Assembly (NCBI RefSeq): GCF_018390735.1
Contig: NZ_JAHBCL010000011.1
Location: forward strand, 62,001-126,000
DNA length: 64,000 nt
Direction of reading: 5' to 3'
From: Fusibacter paucivorans
GTDB lineage: Bacteria; Bacillota; Clostridia; Peptostreptococcales; Acidaminobacteraceae
The position numbers and the translations under genes are program-made. Below the pieces are notes generated by a model that saw only the letters and a list, made by a program, of their open reading frames with translations, had not been told where the DNA came from and ran no database searches. Position 1 is the stretch's first letter. Each line of letters starts with the position of its first letter. This document shows positions 53,907 through 63,029 of this stretch, piece by piece.

Positions 53907-55877
53907 ATGAAATTGAATGACCAAGCTAAGAGAGCTTGTATATATTTCATATACGATAAAGATGGAATTATTGACGATTATATTATTTATCAACTTAATG
54001 ATATGCGGGAAAATGTTGAGTTTTTACACTGTGTGATAAATGGTAAGTTAACGGCAGAGGGGAAAAGGAAATTAGAAAAAATTGCAGATGAAGTATACGT
54101 ACGCGATAATATTGGAAATGATATTGGAGCATATAAAGGTGCAATAGAGAGAATTGGTTGGAAAAAACTAAAAAAATATGATGAGTTAGTATTAATGAAT
54201 AACACTTGCTTTGGTCCATTATTTCCTTTTAAAGAAGTATTTGATTGGTCAAAAGATAAAGAATTAGATTTTTGGGGACTTACTCTTGGGCTAAAAGCAG
54301 ATTGGCTCGGAAGTAATAACTATATACACTATAATGAAAATAAAACTCACTACCAATCTTATTTTTTAACAATTAGGAAACCGCTGTTAGCTAGTAAATT
54401 GCTAGTTGAATTTTTTGATGAAATTCCTGAAGATGCTAATTATGTTATTTCTGGAAGTCTTTATGAATATGCTTTTCCAGGTTATTTTGAAGATCACGGT
54501 TTCAAAGGAGCGGTTTATTGCGATAATAGAGAGGATACAAATTATCCTTTATTGCATAATCCAATTCAATTAATTAATACTTGTAGAATGCCACTTTTTA
54601 AGAAACGCAGTTTTTTTCATCATTATACGGATGTATTGAACAATACTGCTGGAGAGGCTACAGCTCGGCTTATACGCTTTATTGAAGAAGAAACTGATTA
54701 TAATATGGACTTGGTTTGGAAGACACTTTTAAGAACGAGTAGTCTTTCAGATCTTGTACGATGTGCGCAATTGAATAGAATTTTACCAAGAGATATGCTG
54801 GTGAGTACAGAAAATGATTTGAAGTTAAAAGTTGGCCTTATATATCATGCTTATTATGAAGATCTGTTTGATGAAGATATTTTGTATATGAAGAATTTTC
54901 CAGTTAATTCGGGGTTATTAATTACAACCAATACTTATGATAAAAAAGTTGTATTGGAAAAAAAAATAAAACTTGCAGAATTAAATGGTAAAGTGATTGT
55001 AATTGAGAATAGAGGGCGTGATGTATCAAGTCTTCTTGTAGGTGGTGCTGACTTTGTATTTAATTATGATTTGATTTGTTTTGCACATGATAAAAAGACA
55101 TCACAGGTCAAGCCTCATAGTGTTGGACGTTCATGGGCGTACAAAATCAATGAGAATATTTTTGCAACGAAAGAGTTTGTATCTAATGTAATTACAATGT
55201 TTGAAAAAGAATCACAATTAGGGATTGCATTTCCATCATACCCGAACCATAGTGGTTATGCATATAATATTGAAAGTGGATGGACAGGAAATTATTGGAA
55301 TACCAAGAAGCTGTTGAATAGCCTTAGTGTTGATGTGAAAATTAATGAACATACTTTATGTGTAGCGCCTTTAGGCACTTGTTTTTGGTTTAGGCCAAAA
55401 GCGCTTAAAAAATTATTTGATGGTTATGATGGCAATGGCTGGTCATATAGTGATTTTCCTCGTGAGCCAAATCGAACAGATCAAACATTACTACATGCCA
55501 TTGAAAGAGCGTATGCATATTTTGCTCAAGATGCAGGATATTATCCTGTCTTCTTGTACAATGATAAATATACAGAAATTGAGCTTACGAACTTAGAATT
55601 TAATAAAATTGGTTCAACTGAAATGAGAGCCTGGGTTGATGCATTGGCTTTGGATGCAATAGGATATAGAAAAATTGAAGACACATTTAATAAGCCTGCT
55701 GAAGAAGTATCATCAATGGAAATGCTACAGTACTATAATCCTCAAATAAATTATGGTGTTAAAAAGAGCTTGGTACATTTAGCGTTTGCATTGAGACACA
55801 AATTTCCTCGTATGTGGAAAGTGCTTTTTCCTTTGCGAAGAATTAGCCAAAAATTACTGGGAATTAAAACGAAATAG
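53907..55877 (+). CDS. Rhamnan synthesis protein F (RgpF)-like glycosyltransferase
   Basis: 656 residues of the RgpF family, which takes part in making rhamnose polymers of cell walls. Residues 1-270 contain IYFIYDKDGIIDDYIIYQL, VRDNIGNDIGAYKGAIERI and ELVLMNNTCFGPL; from about 305 a second similar unit starts (LKVGLIYHAYYEDLFDEDIL) with VIENRGRDVSSLL and CFAHDKKTSQVKPHSVG. The repeat suggests two glycosyltransferase-like halves. ATG 53907 follows AAAGGAAC. With the rml genes it points to a rhamnose-containing glycan. Confidence 0.85.
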   Translation: MKLNDQAKRACIYFIYDKDGIIDDYIIYQLNDMRENVEFLHCVINGKLTAEGKRKLEKIADEVYVRDNIGNDIGAYKGAIERIGWKKLKKYDELVLMNNTCFGPLFPFKEVFDWSKDKELDFWGLTLGLKADWLGSNNYIHYNENKTHYQSYFLTIRKPLLASKLLVEFFDEIPEDANYVISGSLYEYAFPGYFEDHGFKGAVYCDNREDTNYPLLHNPIQLINTCRMPLFKKRSFFHHYTDVLNNTAGEATARLIRFIEEETDYNMDLVWKTLLRTSSLSDLVRCAQLNRILPRDMLVSTENDLKLKVGLIYHAYYEDLFDEDILYMKNFPVNSGLLITTNTYDKKVVLEKKIKLAELNGKVIVIENRGRDVSSLLVGGADFVFNYDLICFAHDKKTSQVKPHSVGRSWAYKINENIFATKEFVSNVITMFEKESQLGIAFPSYPNHSGYAYNIESGWTGNYWNTKKLLNSLSVDVKINEHTLCVAPLGTCFWFRPKALKKLFDGYDGNGWSYSDFPREPNRTDQTLLHAIERAYAYFAQDAGYYPVFLYNDKYTEIELTNLEFNKIGSTEMRAWVDALALDAIGYRKIEDTFNKPAEEVSSMEMLQYYNPQINYGVKKSLVHLAFALRHKFPRMWKVLFPLRRISQKLLGIKTK

Positions 55878-55891
55878 ATATGGGAGGAAAT

Positions 55892-56506
55892 ATGGTGGAA
55901 TTAGATACTTTAATTTTAAGATATCCGATTCTAAGGGATTGCAAAGAGAGTATTATATCTGTATTTAACCAACTTGTTAAATCTTTTGAAGCTAATGGAA
56001 GATTATATGTATGCGGCAATGGTGGGAGTGCTGCAGATGCTCTACACATAGTTGGTGAGCTGGTTAAGTCATTTGTTATCCCTCGTACAGTGGATATAAA
56101 TTTTGAAAAATGTACCAATTCTGATTTGGCAAGAAATTTGCAAGGTGCTCTGCCGGCTTTTGCTCTTGTTGAAAACATCGCTCTTGCAACAGCGTATTCG
56201 AATGATGTCAATGCTGATTACGTTTTTGCACAGCAAGTGTATGCGTATGCACGTAAAGGTGACTGTGTTCTTGGTATTAGCACATCAGGTAATTCAAGAA
56301 ATATAATGTACGCGTTAGAGGCTGCGCGCGGTCGTGGTGCTGTCACATTAGGATTAACTGGCCGTGATGGCGGAAAGATGAAAGACCTATGCGACGAATG
56401 TATCGTTGTGCCTGAAATGGAAACTTATAAAATTCAGGAATTGCATTTACCAATTTATCATGCGTTATGTATAATGCTAGAAGAATATTTTTGGGGGTCA
56501 AATTGA
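55892..56506 (+). CDS. gmhA: Sedoheptulose-7-phosphate isomerase
   Basis: 204 residues. SIS-domain enzyme that converts sedoheptulose-7-phosphate to D-glycero-D-manno-heptose-7-phosphate, first step of ADP-heptose synthesis. Key parts: YVCGNGGSAADALHIVGELV (sugar-phosphate loop), LGISTSGNSRNI and the late HLPIYHALC. Start at ATG 55892 (GGGAGG just before); the ATG at 55880 is part of the ribosome site. Ends overlapping gmhB. Confidence 0.93.
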   Translation: MVELDTLILRYPILRDCKESIISVFNQLVKSFEANGRLYVCGNGGSAADALHIVGELVKSFVIPRTVDINFEKCTNSDLARNLQGALPAFALVENIALATAYSNDVNADYVFAQQVYAYARKGDCVLGISTSGNSRNIMYALEAARGRGAVTLGLTGRDGGKMKDLCDECIVVPEMETYKIQELHLPIYHALCIMLEEYFWGSN

Positions 56507-57042
56507 CGAAAGCTATTTTTCTAGATCGTGATGGTATCATAAACGAAGATGACAATTATATATACAAACCTAAAGACTTCCGATTTATGGAAGGAATATT
56601 TGATTTCTGTCATGAAGCGGTGAAACATGAGTACCTCCTCATAGTGATAACAAATCAATCGGGTATTGCCAGAGGTTATTTTACAGAGCAGGATTTATAC
56701 ATTTTAAATAGTTGGATGTGTGCGAGGTTTGAAGAGCGGGATATTCATATTAGCAAGGTTTACTTTTGTCCTTATCATCCAGAGAAGGGGATTGGTCGAT
56801 ACAAAGTTGATTCTAATGATCGTAAACCTAATCCTGGGATGCTATTTAAGGCAAAAGAGGAATTTGATATTGATTTGAAAAATTCTATTATTATTGGTGA
56901 TAAGGATAGTGATATGGAAGCTGGGCGAAGAGCAGGCATTGGATTATTGTTATTAATGCCTGGGAAGTATAGCTGTACATATGATGAGGATATAATCGTC
57001 GTCAAAACGCTAAATCAAGCTAAAACTCACCTATTTGGATAA
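56503..57042 (+). CDS. gmhB: D-glycero-D-manno-heptose-1,7-bisphosphate 7-phosphatase-like HAD enzyme
   Basis: 179 residues from TTG 56503, which overlaps the gmhA stop (GGGGGT before it). HAD phosphatase: catalytic FLDRDGIINED (DxD), ITNQSG, lysine of RKPNPGM and IIGDKDSDMEAG. Its job in the heptose pathway is removal of the 7-phosphate from heptose-1,7-bisphosphate. The zinc loop of Escherichia coli GmhB (C, H, C, C) is mostly lost: positions read CPYHPEKG and then SND before RKP, leaving one cysteine of four ligands. It should still be catalytic, as the zinc is structural. Confidence 0.88.
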   Translation: MTKAIFLDRDGIINEDDNYIYKPKDFRFMEGIFDFCHEAVKHEYLLIVITNQSGIARGYFTEQDLYILNSWMCARFEERDIHISKVYFCPYHPEKGIGRYKVDSNDRKPNPGMLFKAKEEFDIDLKNSIIIGDKDSDMEAGRRAGIGLLLLMPGKYSCTYDEDIIVVKTLNQAKTHLFG

Positions 57043-57061
57043 AAAGTTGAGGGTACTTATT

Positions 57062-58531
57062 ATGATTAAATTTAAGCTACTTAAAAAGTTTAGACAAAAA
57101 TGGCATCGTATTTTGTTTGAAGAGCATACGGAAATTATTGCACAGATCGAAGAAATAAAACATGCACAAGAAAAAATGGCGATAGTGCTTTCTGAATTAC
57201 AAAATTCAAATAATCAATATAACCAAAAAATTTTTGAAAGTGTTAATAATGTAAAAATTCTTCAGACAGATTATAAAGAATTGCTATTTAGACTTCTAGA
57301 ACAAAATAGTTTCTTAACTGAACAAATAGACAAACTGAAGCATAATCATAATAATCTGATGGATGATGTAAAAGATAACTTTAACAGAATAGAAAATCGT
57401 AGTGAAGAGAATAATAGAAAAATTTTTGAAATCGTTGATGATATACACAATGAACAGAATGAGATAAACAATACGATGAGAAATTCAATTGAAAAATTTT
57501 CAAATTATAATCAAAATCAAAGTATCCGTTTTGTAGAAAACTTAGAAATGATCAATCATGCACATAATGAAATAAAAAATTCATTAGAAGTACTTTCTAA
57601 CAAAAGTGACATTATGGCTCAACGCGAGCATGAGGGTCGTGATTTTTCCCGCTATATGTTAATAGGTATAAATAATAAAGTTGAGAATGTGCAATCATCG
57701 TATCAATCTTTTTGGCCAATGATTTACAGTATAGATTCATGGTGTCAAAATGAATTTATTCTTAATCGATGCAAAGGACTTAGTGTACTGGGAGAATTGC
57801 CACTGTATAGTCGTTTTTACAAAATTCGTGAATTATTAAAGGTCTATAAAATTGTCGGAGACAAAACCCTCATTCGTATGGGACGAGATGAAGATGGTGG
57901 GTATGTAATGTTGGATTGCTTTGAAAAAGAAGGCATTGCCTATTCATTTGGTATTAATGATGATGTTTCTTGGGATTTAGATATTGCAAATAAAGGATAT
58001 CATGTATACCAATATGACCCTTCAATAGAATCACTGCCAGAAAAGCATGAGAATTTTCATTTTTTCAAGATAGGTGTAGCAGGAGAAGCTTTTACATCAC
58101 ATTGGGAGTTTATGTCATTAGAGGATATTCTCATAATGAATGGACATTTGAGTGAAAATGATATGATTCTAAAAATGGATGTTGAAGGCTATGAATGGGA
58201 TGTATTTAATAGTATTTCGAGTGAAATCATTGAAAAATTCTCCCAAATTGTTCTAGAAATTCATGGGCTTAATCGACTTGAATATGAGAGCGTAATACCT
58301 GCTCTAGAAAAAATATCATTAACTCACAATTGTATTAGCATTCATGGCAATAATCATTCTGAGACAGAATATATTGGAGATATTTCTATGCAGTATACAA
58401 TGGAAATAACACTTGTAAGAAAGAATGATTATGAATTTGAATTATCAAAAGGCGTGTCACCTTCTATTCATGACAGACGCTGTAATCCAATGCGAAGAGA
58501 AATGATTTTAACAAATTGGAACAATGAATAG
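57062..58531 (+). CDS. FkbM-family methyltransferase with long N-terminal coiled coil
   Basis: 489 residues. Residues about 15-215 are charged, heptad-like helix (EEHTEIIAQIEEIKHAQEKM; many NxxE/NxxI repeats), predicted coiled coil; no membrane helix. The methyltransferase part (about 265-480) has GRDEDGGYVMLDCFEKEGIA, AYSFGINDDVSWDLDIA (SAM loop), and the FkbM motif MDVEGYEWDVFN followed by ILEIHGLNR-type sequence. FkbM enzymes O-methylate sugars. Start ATG 57062 after GAGGG; an earlier TTG frame overlaps gmhB and is rejected. The coiled coil probably gives oligomers or docks to the exporter. Confidence 0.82.
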   Translation: MIKFKLLKKFRQKWHRILFEEHTEIIAQIEEIKHAQEKMAIVLSELQNSNNQYNQKIFESVNNVKILQTDYKELLFRLLEQNSFLTEQIDKLKHNHNNLMDDVKDNFNRIENRSEENNRKIFEIVDDIHNEQNEINNTMRNSIEKFSNYNQNQSIRFVENLEMINHAHNEIKNSLEVLSNKSDIMAQREHEGRDFSRYMLIGINNKVENVQSSYQSFWPMIYSIDSWCQNEFILNRCKGLSVLGELPLYSRFYKIRELLKVYKIVGDKTLIRMGRDEDGGYVMLDCFEKEGIAYSFGINDDVSWDLDIANKGYHVYQYDPSIESLPEKHENFHFFKIGVAGEAFTSHWEFMSLEDILIMNGHLSENDMILKMDVEGYEWDVFNSISSEIIEKFSQIVLEIHGLNRLEYESVIPALEKISLTHNCISIHGNNHSETEYIGDISMQYTMEITLVRKNDYEFELSKGVSPSIHDRRCNPMRREMILTNWNNE

Positions 58532-58597
58532 TGAATTGTTTACATTTACAAAGTATTATAATTTGGAATTTGAAAAATTTACTCATAAGGAGTCAAA

Positions 58598-60037
58598 ATG
58601 GTATTTTCATCAACTATATTCTTGTTTGTATTTTTGCCTATCACACTGATAGGATATTTTCTATTAGATAGACGTTTTAAGAATGCTTTCTTATTAGCAG
58701 CATCATTAATTTTCTATGCATGGGGAGAACCCCGATTTGTATTTGTTATGCTGTTTTCAATATTCGTAAATTATCTTGCTGCATTAGGTGTTGAAAAATA
58801 TAAAAAAGCAAATTCAATTTCAATTGCGAAGATTATACTCTTGCTTGCTGTTGCTTTTAATTTACTACTTTTTTTTGTATTTAAGTATTTAAATTTTACT
58901 ATTTCAAATATTAACAGTTTATCAACATTTCTTACAGGTGTGCCAAGTCTTGCTGTATTTGAACAAACACATATTCTTTTGCCAATAGGTATTTCTTTTT
59001 TTACTTTTCAAGCAATGTCCTATGTTTTTGATGTTTATTATGACAAAGGGGAGGTACAAAGAAATCCTTTTAATGTAGCTCTATATGTTTCATTGTTTCC
59101 ACAATTGATAGCTGGACCTATTGTAAGATATAAAACCGTAGCAGCAGAAATTCAGTCTAGAGAAGAAACGCTATCTGATTTTTCAGAAGGGGTTAAACGC
59201 TTTGTATTTGGGTTATCTAAAAAGGTACTGATTGCGAATACAATTGCTGTTGTTGCTGACAGTGCGTTTAATTATGCAGCATCAGGAGATTTGACAACCA
59301 GTATAGCTTGGCTAGGAGCAATTAGTTATACATTGCAGATTTACTATGATTTTTCTGGTTATTCTGATATGGCAATTGGCTTAGGGCTAATGTTTGGTTT
59401 TCATTTTCATGAAAATTTCAATTACCCATATATTTCAAAATCTATTTCAGAATTCTGGAGAAGATGGCATATTTCGCTTGGTTCTTGGTTTAGAGACTAT
59501 GTGTATTTTCCATTAGGAGGGTCAAAGGTTTCTTCAAATGCACGTTTAGTTTTTAATTTATTTGTTGTGTGGTTCTTGACTGGTGTTTGGCACGGTGCAA
59601 ATTGGACATTTTTGATTTGGGGATTAATGTATTTTGTGTTTATATCCTTTGAAAAACTTAATGGTATACCTGAACGATTTGAACGATTATGGGAACAAGT
59701 GCTTTATAGAGTTTTCACATTATTAATTATAGTATGTGGTTGGGTGCTTTTCCGGTCAAATAATTTTAGCGAAGCAGCTACATTTTTATCAGCAATGTTT
59801 GGTAAAGCTGAAATGGGCATATGGAATGGAGTTTCAAGTAATTTGTTTAGAAATAATATTATATTGATTCTTATCGGTTTAGTGGGATCAACTCCAATTT
59901 ATTACAATCTAATTAATAGACTGCCTTTTTTTATCTCAAAGACGATTCAGTATGTTCTTGCTTTGATCCTGTTTATTGTTTCGATATCCTTTGTTGTGAG
60001 TTCGACGTACAACCCATTTATATATTTTAACTTTTAA
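58598..60037 (+). CDS. MBOAT-family O-acyltransferase (AlgI/DltB-like)
   Basis: 479 residues, about 11 hydrophobic helices. Membrane-bound O-acyltransferase that passes an acetyl group across the membrane. Motifs: FFTFQAMSYVFDVYY, PQLIAGPIVRY, YDFSGYSDMAIGLGLMFGF, ISEFWRRWHISLGSWFRDYV and the catalytic histidine of LTGVWHGANWTFLIWG. ATG follows AAGGAG. Directly followed by an AlgJ-like gene, the usual partner that finishes the transfer onto the polysaccharide. Confidence 0.94.
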   Translation: MVFSSTIFLFVFLPITLIGYFLLDRRFKNAFLLAASLIFYAWGEPRFVFVMLFSIFVNYLAALGVEKYKKANSISIAKIILLLAVAFNLLLFFVFKYLNFTISNINSLSTFLTGVPSLAVFEQTHILLPIGISFFTFQAMSYVFDVYYDKGEVQRNPFNVALYVSLFPQLIAGPIVRYKTVAAEIQSREETLSDFSEGVKRFVFGLSKKVLIANTIAVVADSAFNYAASGDLTTSIAWLGAISYTLQIYYDFSGYSDMAIGLGLMFGFHFHENFNYPYISKSISEFWRRWHISLGSWFRDYVYFPLGGSKVSSNARLVFNLFVVWFLTGVWHGANWTFLIWGLMYFVFISFEKLNGIPERFERLWEQVLYRVFTLLIIVCGWVLFRSNNFSEAATFLSAMFGKAEMGIWNGVSSNLFRNNIILILIGLVGSTPIYYNLINRLPFFISKTIQYVLALILFIVSISFVVSSTYNPFIYFNF

Positions 60038-60080
60038 CATTTTTTTAGTTTGATCAAGAGAAAGGAATTGATGACAAATC

Positions 60081-61562
60081 GTGAATAGAAACCGTATTTT
60101 TGATATAGTTATAATAATTATTTTTTTGTTGATATTATTGTTGCCTGTTATAAATATTAATAGGATAAATGGTAGGCTTTCTGAAACTGAAAATCGCTAT
60201 TTAACAAAGTTTCCTAGTGTATTTGATTCACAAGGTAATGTTGCTGATGGTATAAAATCTGGATTTGAGAATTGGCTTAATGATAATTTAGGTTTCAGAG
60301 AAAAATTGGTGGATTTCCATGCCCATTTAGTTTTCGATTTGTTACACAGGAGCCCTAGTGAAAAAGTAGAATTGGGAAAAAACGGATGGATGTTTTATAC
60401 GCCTGACAACAACATTAAGATAGCAAGTGGAACATACCCACTTTCTGGTGACTTGTTAAAGGAAATTGTTGATAAGCAAATTATTATAAGGGATAAACTT
60501 AAAGCTCAGGGTATTGATTATATCTTTGTGATTGCCCCAAGTAAAGCAGGGATATATCCTGAAATGATTACAAGTGGCAATTATTCTGTAGGTAAGACAG
60601 TAGGCGATATTTTTTCTGATGCCATGGAAACTGCAGGAATTAATGTTATAAATTTGAGGGAGCCATTATTAACAGGAAAGAAAGAGGAGCAAGTCTATTT
60701 TAAAACTGACACACATTGGAATGAAGTTGGGGCATATTTTGGCTATAATTATTTATTAAACAGACTAACTTCTTTTGGTATTATTAATTCGAAGCCCATA
60801 GAGGTAGAATTTGTTCCTAGTTCACGGCAATGTGAGTTTGCTGCAATGATGGGAAATGAAAATTTTCTTCCATCTGAAGATTATAATGCATCTGTAATAA
60901 CAGGTGCAAAAGCTAATAGTATTTATTCAGATGAAACTTTTGATAGAATAATGCAAATAAATCAGTATTATAACATTAATACTCCAGTTTATATGTTCGC
61001 TAATTCATTTAAGGATCAAAGCAATGTGTTATTGTTTGGAGATTCGATGTTTGGCATGTGGAATATGCCCGAAATGCTAGGCGAGAGTTTTTCTCAATAC
61101 ACATACGTTTGGAGCCAAGACATCACTCAGGAATATATTGATGCTGTTCATCCAGATGTCGTTATTTATGAAATTGCGGAGCGATATTTAAATATACTTG
61201 ATACAAAAAGTCCTGTTTTTTCGATCAATATATTAAATAATCCACAAGCGGTAATTTTGGATGTAGATTCAAGTCAATTAAATATTGGGAGTACAAGTAA
61301 ATTGAATGTTACAGTTAAAAATAGTGGAAATGAGCAGTGGAGTAGTGACCAAAACATTAGGCTAGGGTATTTTATTGATGGATATGATTCTGGTTATCGG
61401 TTTGACATTCCTAAAGGCGTTGTTATAAATCCAAGTGAGGAGTATACATTTAGTATCGACGCTTTTAAAGTGCCGGATGCAGCAAGTGGATATATTGAAT
61501 TTACAATGTTACAGGAAGGGATTACTTATTTTGGAAATAGGTTTGTTGTTGATGTTTTTTAG
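60081..61562 (+). CDS. AlgJ/AlgX-like SGNH O-acetyltransferase
   Basis: 493 residues, GTG start at 60081. One N-terminal membrane anchor (IVIIIIFLLILLLPVI), then the AlgX/AlgJ catalytic domain outside: SETENRYLTKFPS, GFENWLNDNLGFRE, GKNGWMFY, VIAPSKAGIYPE, catalytic-type TDTHWNEVGAY (D-x-H) and LLFGDSMFGMWNM (GDS serine motif). About 110 extra C-terminal residues (from residue 380) look like an Ig-like beta domain with LNVTVKNSGNEQWSS, perhaps for binding glycan. Partner of the MBOAT protein. The ribosome site AAAGGAA is rather far (about 15 bases). Confidence 0.86.
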   Translation: MNRNRIFDIVIIIIFLLILLLPVININRINGRLSETENRYLTKFPSVFDSQGNVADGIKSGFENWLNDNLGFREKLVDFHAHLVFDLLHRSPSEKVELGKNGWMFYTPDNNIKIASGTYPLSGDLLKEIVDKQIIIRDKLKAQGIDYIFVIAPSKAGIYPEMITSGNYSVGKTVGDIFSDAMETAGINVINLREPLLTGKKEEQVYFKTDTHWNEVGAYFGYNYLLNRLTSFGIINSKPIEVEFVPSSRQCEFAAMMGNENFLPSEDYNASVITGAKANSIYSDETFDRIMQINQYYNINTPVYMFANSFKDQSNVLLFGDSMFGMWNMPEMLGESFSQYTYVWSQDITQEYIDAVHPDVVIYEIAERYLNILDTKSPVFSINILNNPQAVILDVDSSQLNIGSTSKLNVTVKNSGNEQWSSDQNIRLGYFIDGYDSGYRFDIPKGVVINPSEEYTFSIDAFKVPDAASGYIEFTMLQEGITYFGNRFVVDVF

Positions 61563-61588
61563 AAGCTAATTAGTTGGAGATATAATGT

Positions 61589-63019
61589 ATGATTACATTT
61601 GTGTTTTTTATAATAAAAATATGTATACTTTTATTAACTGCATTAGGAGTTTGGTTATCGTTAAAAAGCAGAATCAGTTTAACATCATTAATAGGATCAT
61701 TAATTATAGTAATATGGTTCGCTTTTTTTGGGTCAATAATTGCAGAAACAGCTATTTCTCCTAGTGAAACAATTAATATTAAAGCTTTAAATGAGCACAG
61801 TGATGATTCTACCGGAGCTATTATTGTTTTGTCAGGATATGAGTTAGATAATAAAAAATATGATGTTCCTCATGATATAAATGGTTATTGGGTTTATTTT
61901 GATGCAACAGGACAAAATAATTTTTCAGTTGGATGGCTTGAGGGAACTGATTACCAGCCAGTGGATGCAACGGCTGAGATCTCTTTCAATATGCCTGTTG
62001 GGATTGATAGAAAGCTTGATTTATATGCATACCCTTGGGGTGGATTGGCAGAAGTAACAACAAGTAGTGGGTCTACCATTATTGATACTTATAGTGCTCA
62101 GGAACTTGATATGAAGAGTATCCCGATATTAGATTCTTCAAAAGTATTGATTTATAAAATGGAAATACAACGTATTTTCGTATATTGTGGGATACTATTA
62201 ATTTTCTCTGCAAGTTTAATAGCTGCATTACGGTTAATCTATAATGATCATTCATTAATAAAATTGCAAAAGCACAAGTTCTTATTTACACAACTGGTAA
62301 AACGTGATTTTACGTTAAAATATAAGCGAACAATTTTAGGAATGCTATGGAGCGTTCTTTCACCCTTATTCAATCTTTTAATCATGTGGCTCATTTTTAA
62401 AAGGCTTTTGGGCAATTCGGTAGATCACTTTGTCGTCTATCTATTTTCGGGACAGCTAGTTTTTTCTTATTTTTCAGATGCAACAAATCAAGGAATGACC
62501 TCTCTGATTGATAATGCATCAATATTTACAAAAGTAAATGTACCAAAATATATGTTTCTTTTTTCCAAAAATATATCATCGCTAATTAATTTTGGTCTAA
62601 CATTAATTATATTTTTTATATTTGTATTTCTCGAAGGCATTCCAATTACTGAGTATTATATTATGTTGGCATATCCTATAGTATGCCTTATTCTATTCAA
62701 TGTTGGAATGGGATTGGTATTGTCAGGTATGTATGTATTTTTCAGAGATATGCAGTATTTATGGGGAATTGCAACACAGCTTATAATGTGGTTATCTGCA
62801 ATTTTCTATTCAATTGATTCGTATCCACAAGTAGGGCAGAATCTATTTTTACTAAATCCAATTTATCTATTTATAAGATATATTAGAAAGATTGTTATTG
62901 AAGGGCAGGTTCCATCTGTCGGATTTCATCTTATTATGGGTGGATACACAGTTCTAGTACTATTGCTGGGATTTAGGATGTATAAAAAGAACAATCATAG
63001 TTTTCTATACTATGTGTAA
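61589..63019 (+). CDS. ABC-2 polysaccharide exporter permease with N-terminal extracellular domain (Wzm-like)
   Basis: 476 residues, much longer than ordinary Wzm (about 260). Residues 225-476 are the ABC-2 permease: QLVKRDFTLKYKRTILGMLW, SPLFNLLIMWLIFKRLLG, six helices. Before it are two helices (about 1-55), an extracellular region of about 140 residues (motifs SGYELDNKKYDVPHDINGYW, NNFSVGWLEGTDYQPVDAT) likely beta-rich, and another helix (about 197-220). Possibly a glycan-recognition domain. Start ATG 61589, TTGGAGA before. Seven bases overlap with an alternative wzt start but not with the chosen one. Confidence 0.85.
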   Translation: MITFVFFIIKICILLLTALGVWLSLKSRISLTSLIGSLIIVIWFAFFGSIIAETAISPSETINIKALNEHSDDSTGAIIVLSGYELDNKKYDVPHDINGYWVYFDATGQNNFSVGWLEGTDYQPVDATAEISFNMPVGIDRKLDLYAYPWGGLAEVTTSSGSTIIDTYSAQELDMKSIPILDSSKVLIYKMEIQRIFVYCGILLIFSASLIAALRLIYNDHSLIKLQKHKFLFTQLVKRDFTLKYKRTILGMLWSVLSPLFNLLIMWLIFKRLLGNSVDHFVVYLFSGQLVFSYFSDATNQGMTSLIDNASIFTKVNVPKYMFLFSKNISSLINFGLTLIIFFIFVFLEGIPITEYYIMLAYPIVCLILFNVGMGLVLSGMYVFFRDMQYLWGIATQLIMWLSAIFYSIDSYPQVGQNLFLLNPIYLFIRYIRKIVIEGQVPSVGFHLIMGGYTVLVLLLGFRMYKKNNHSFLYYV

Positions 63020-63029
63020 GGATGAAATA

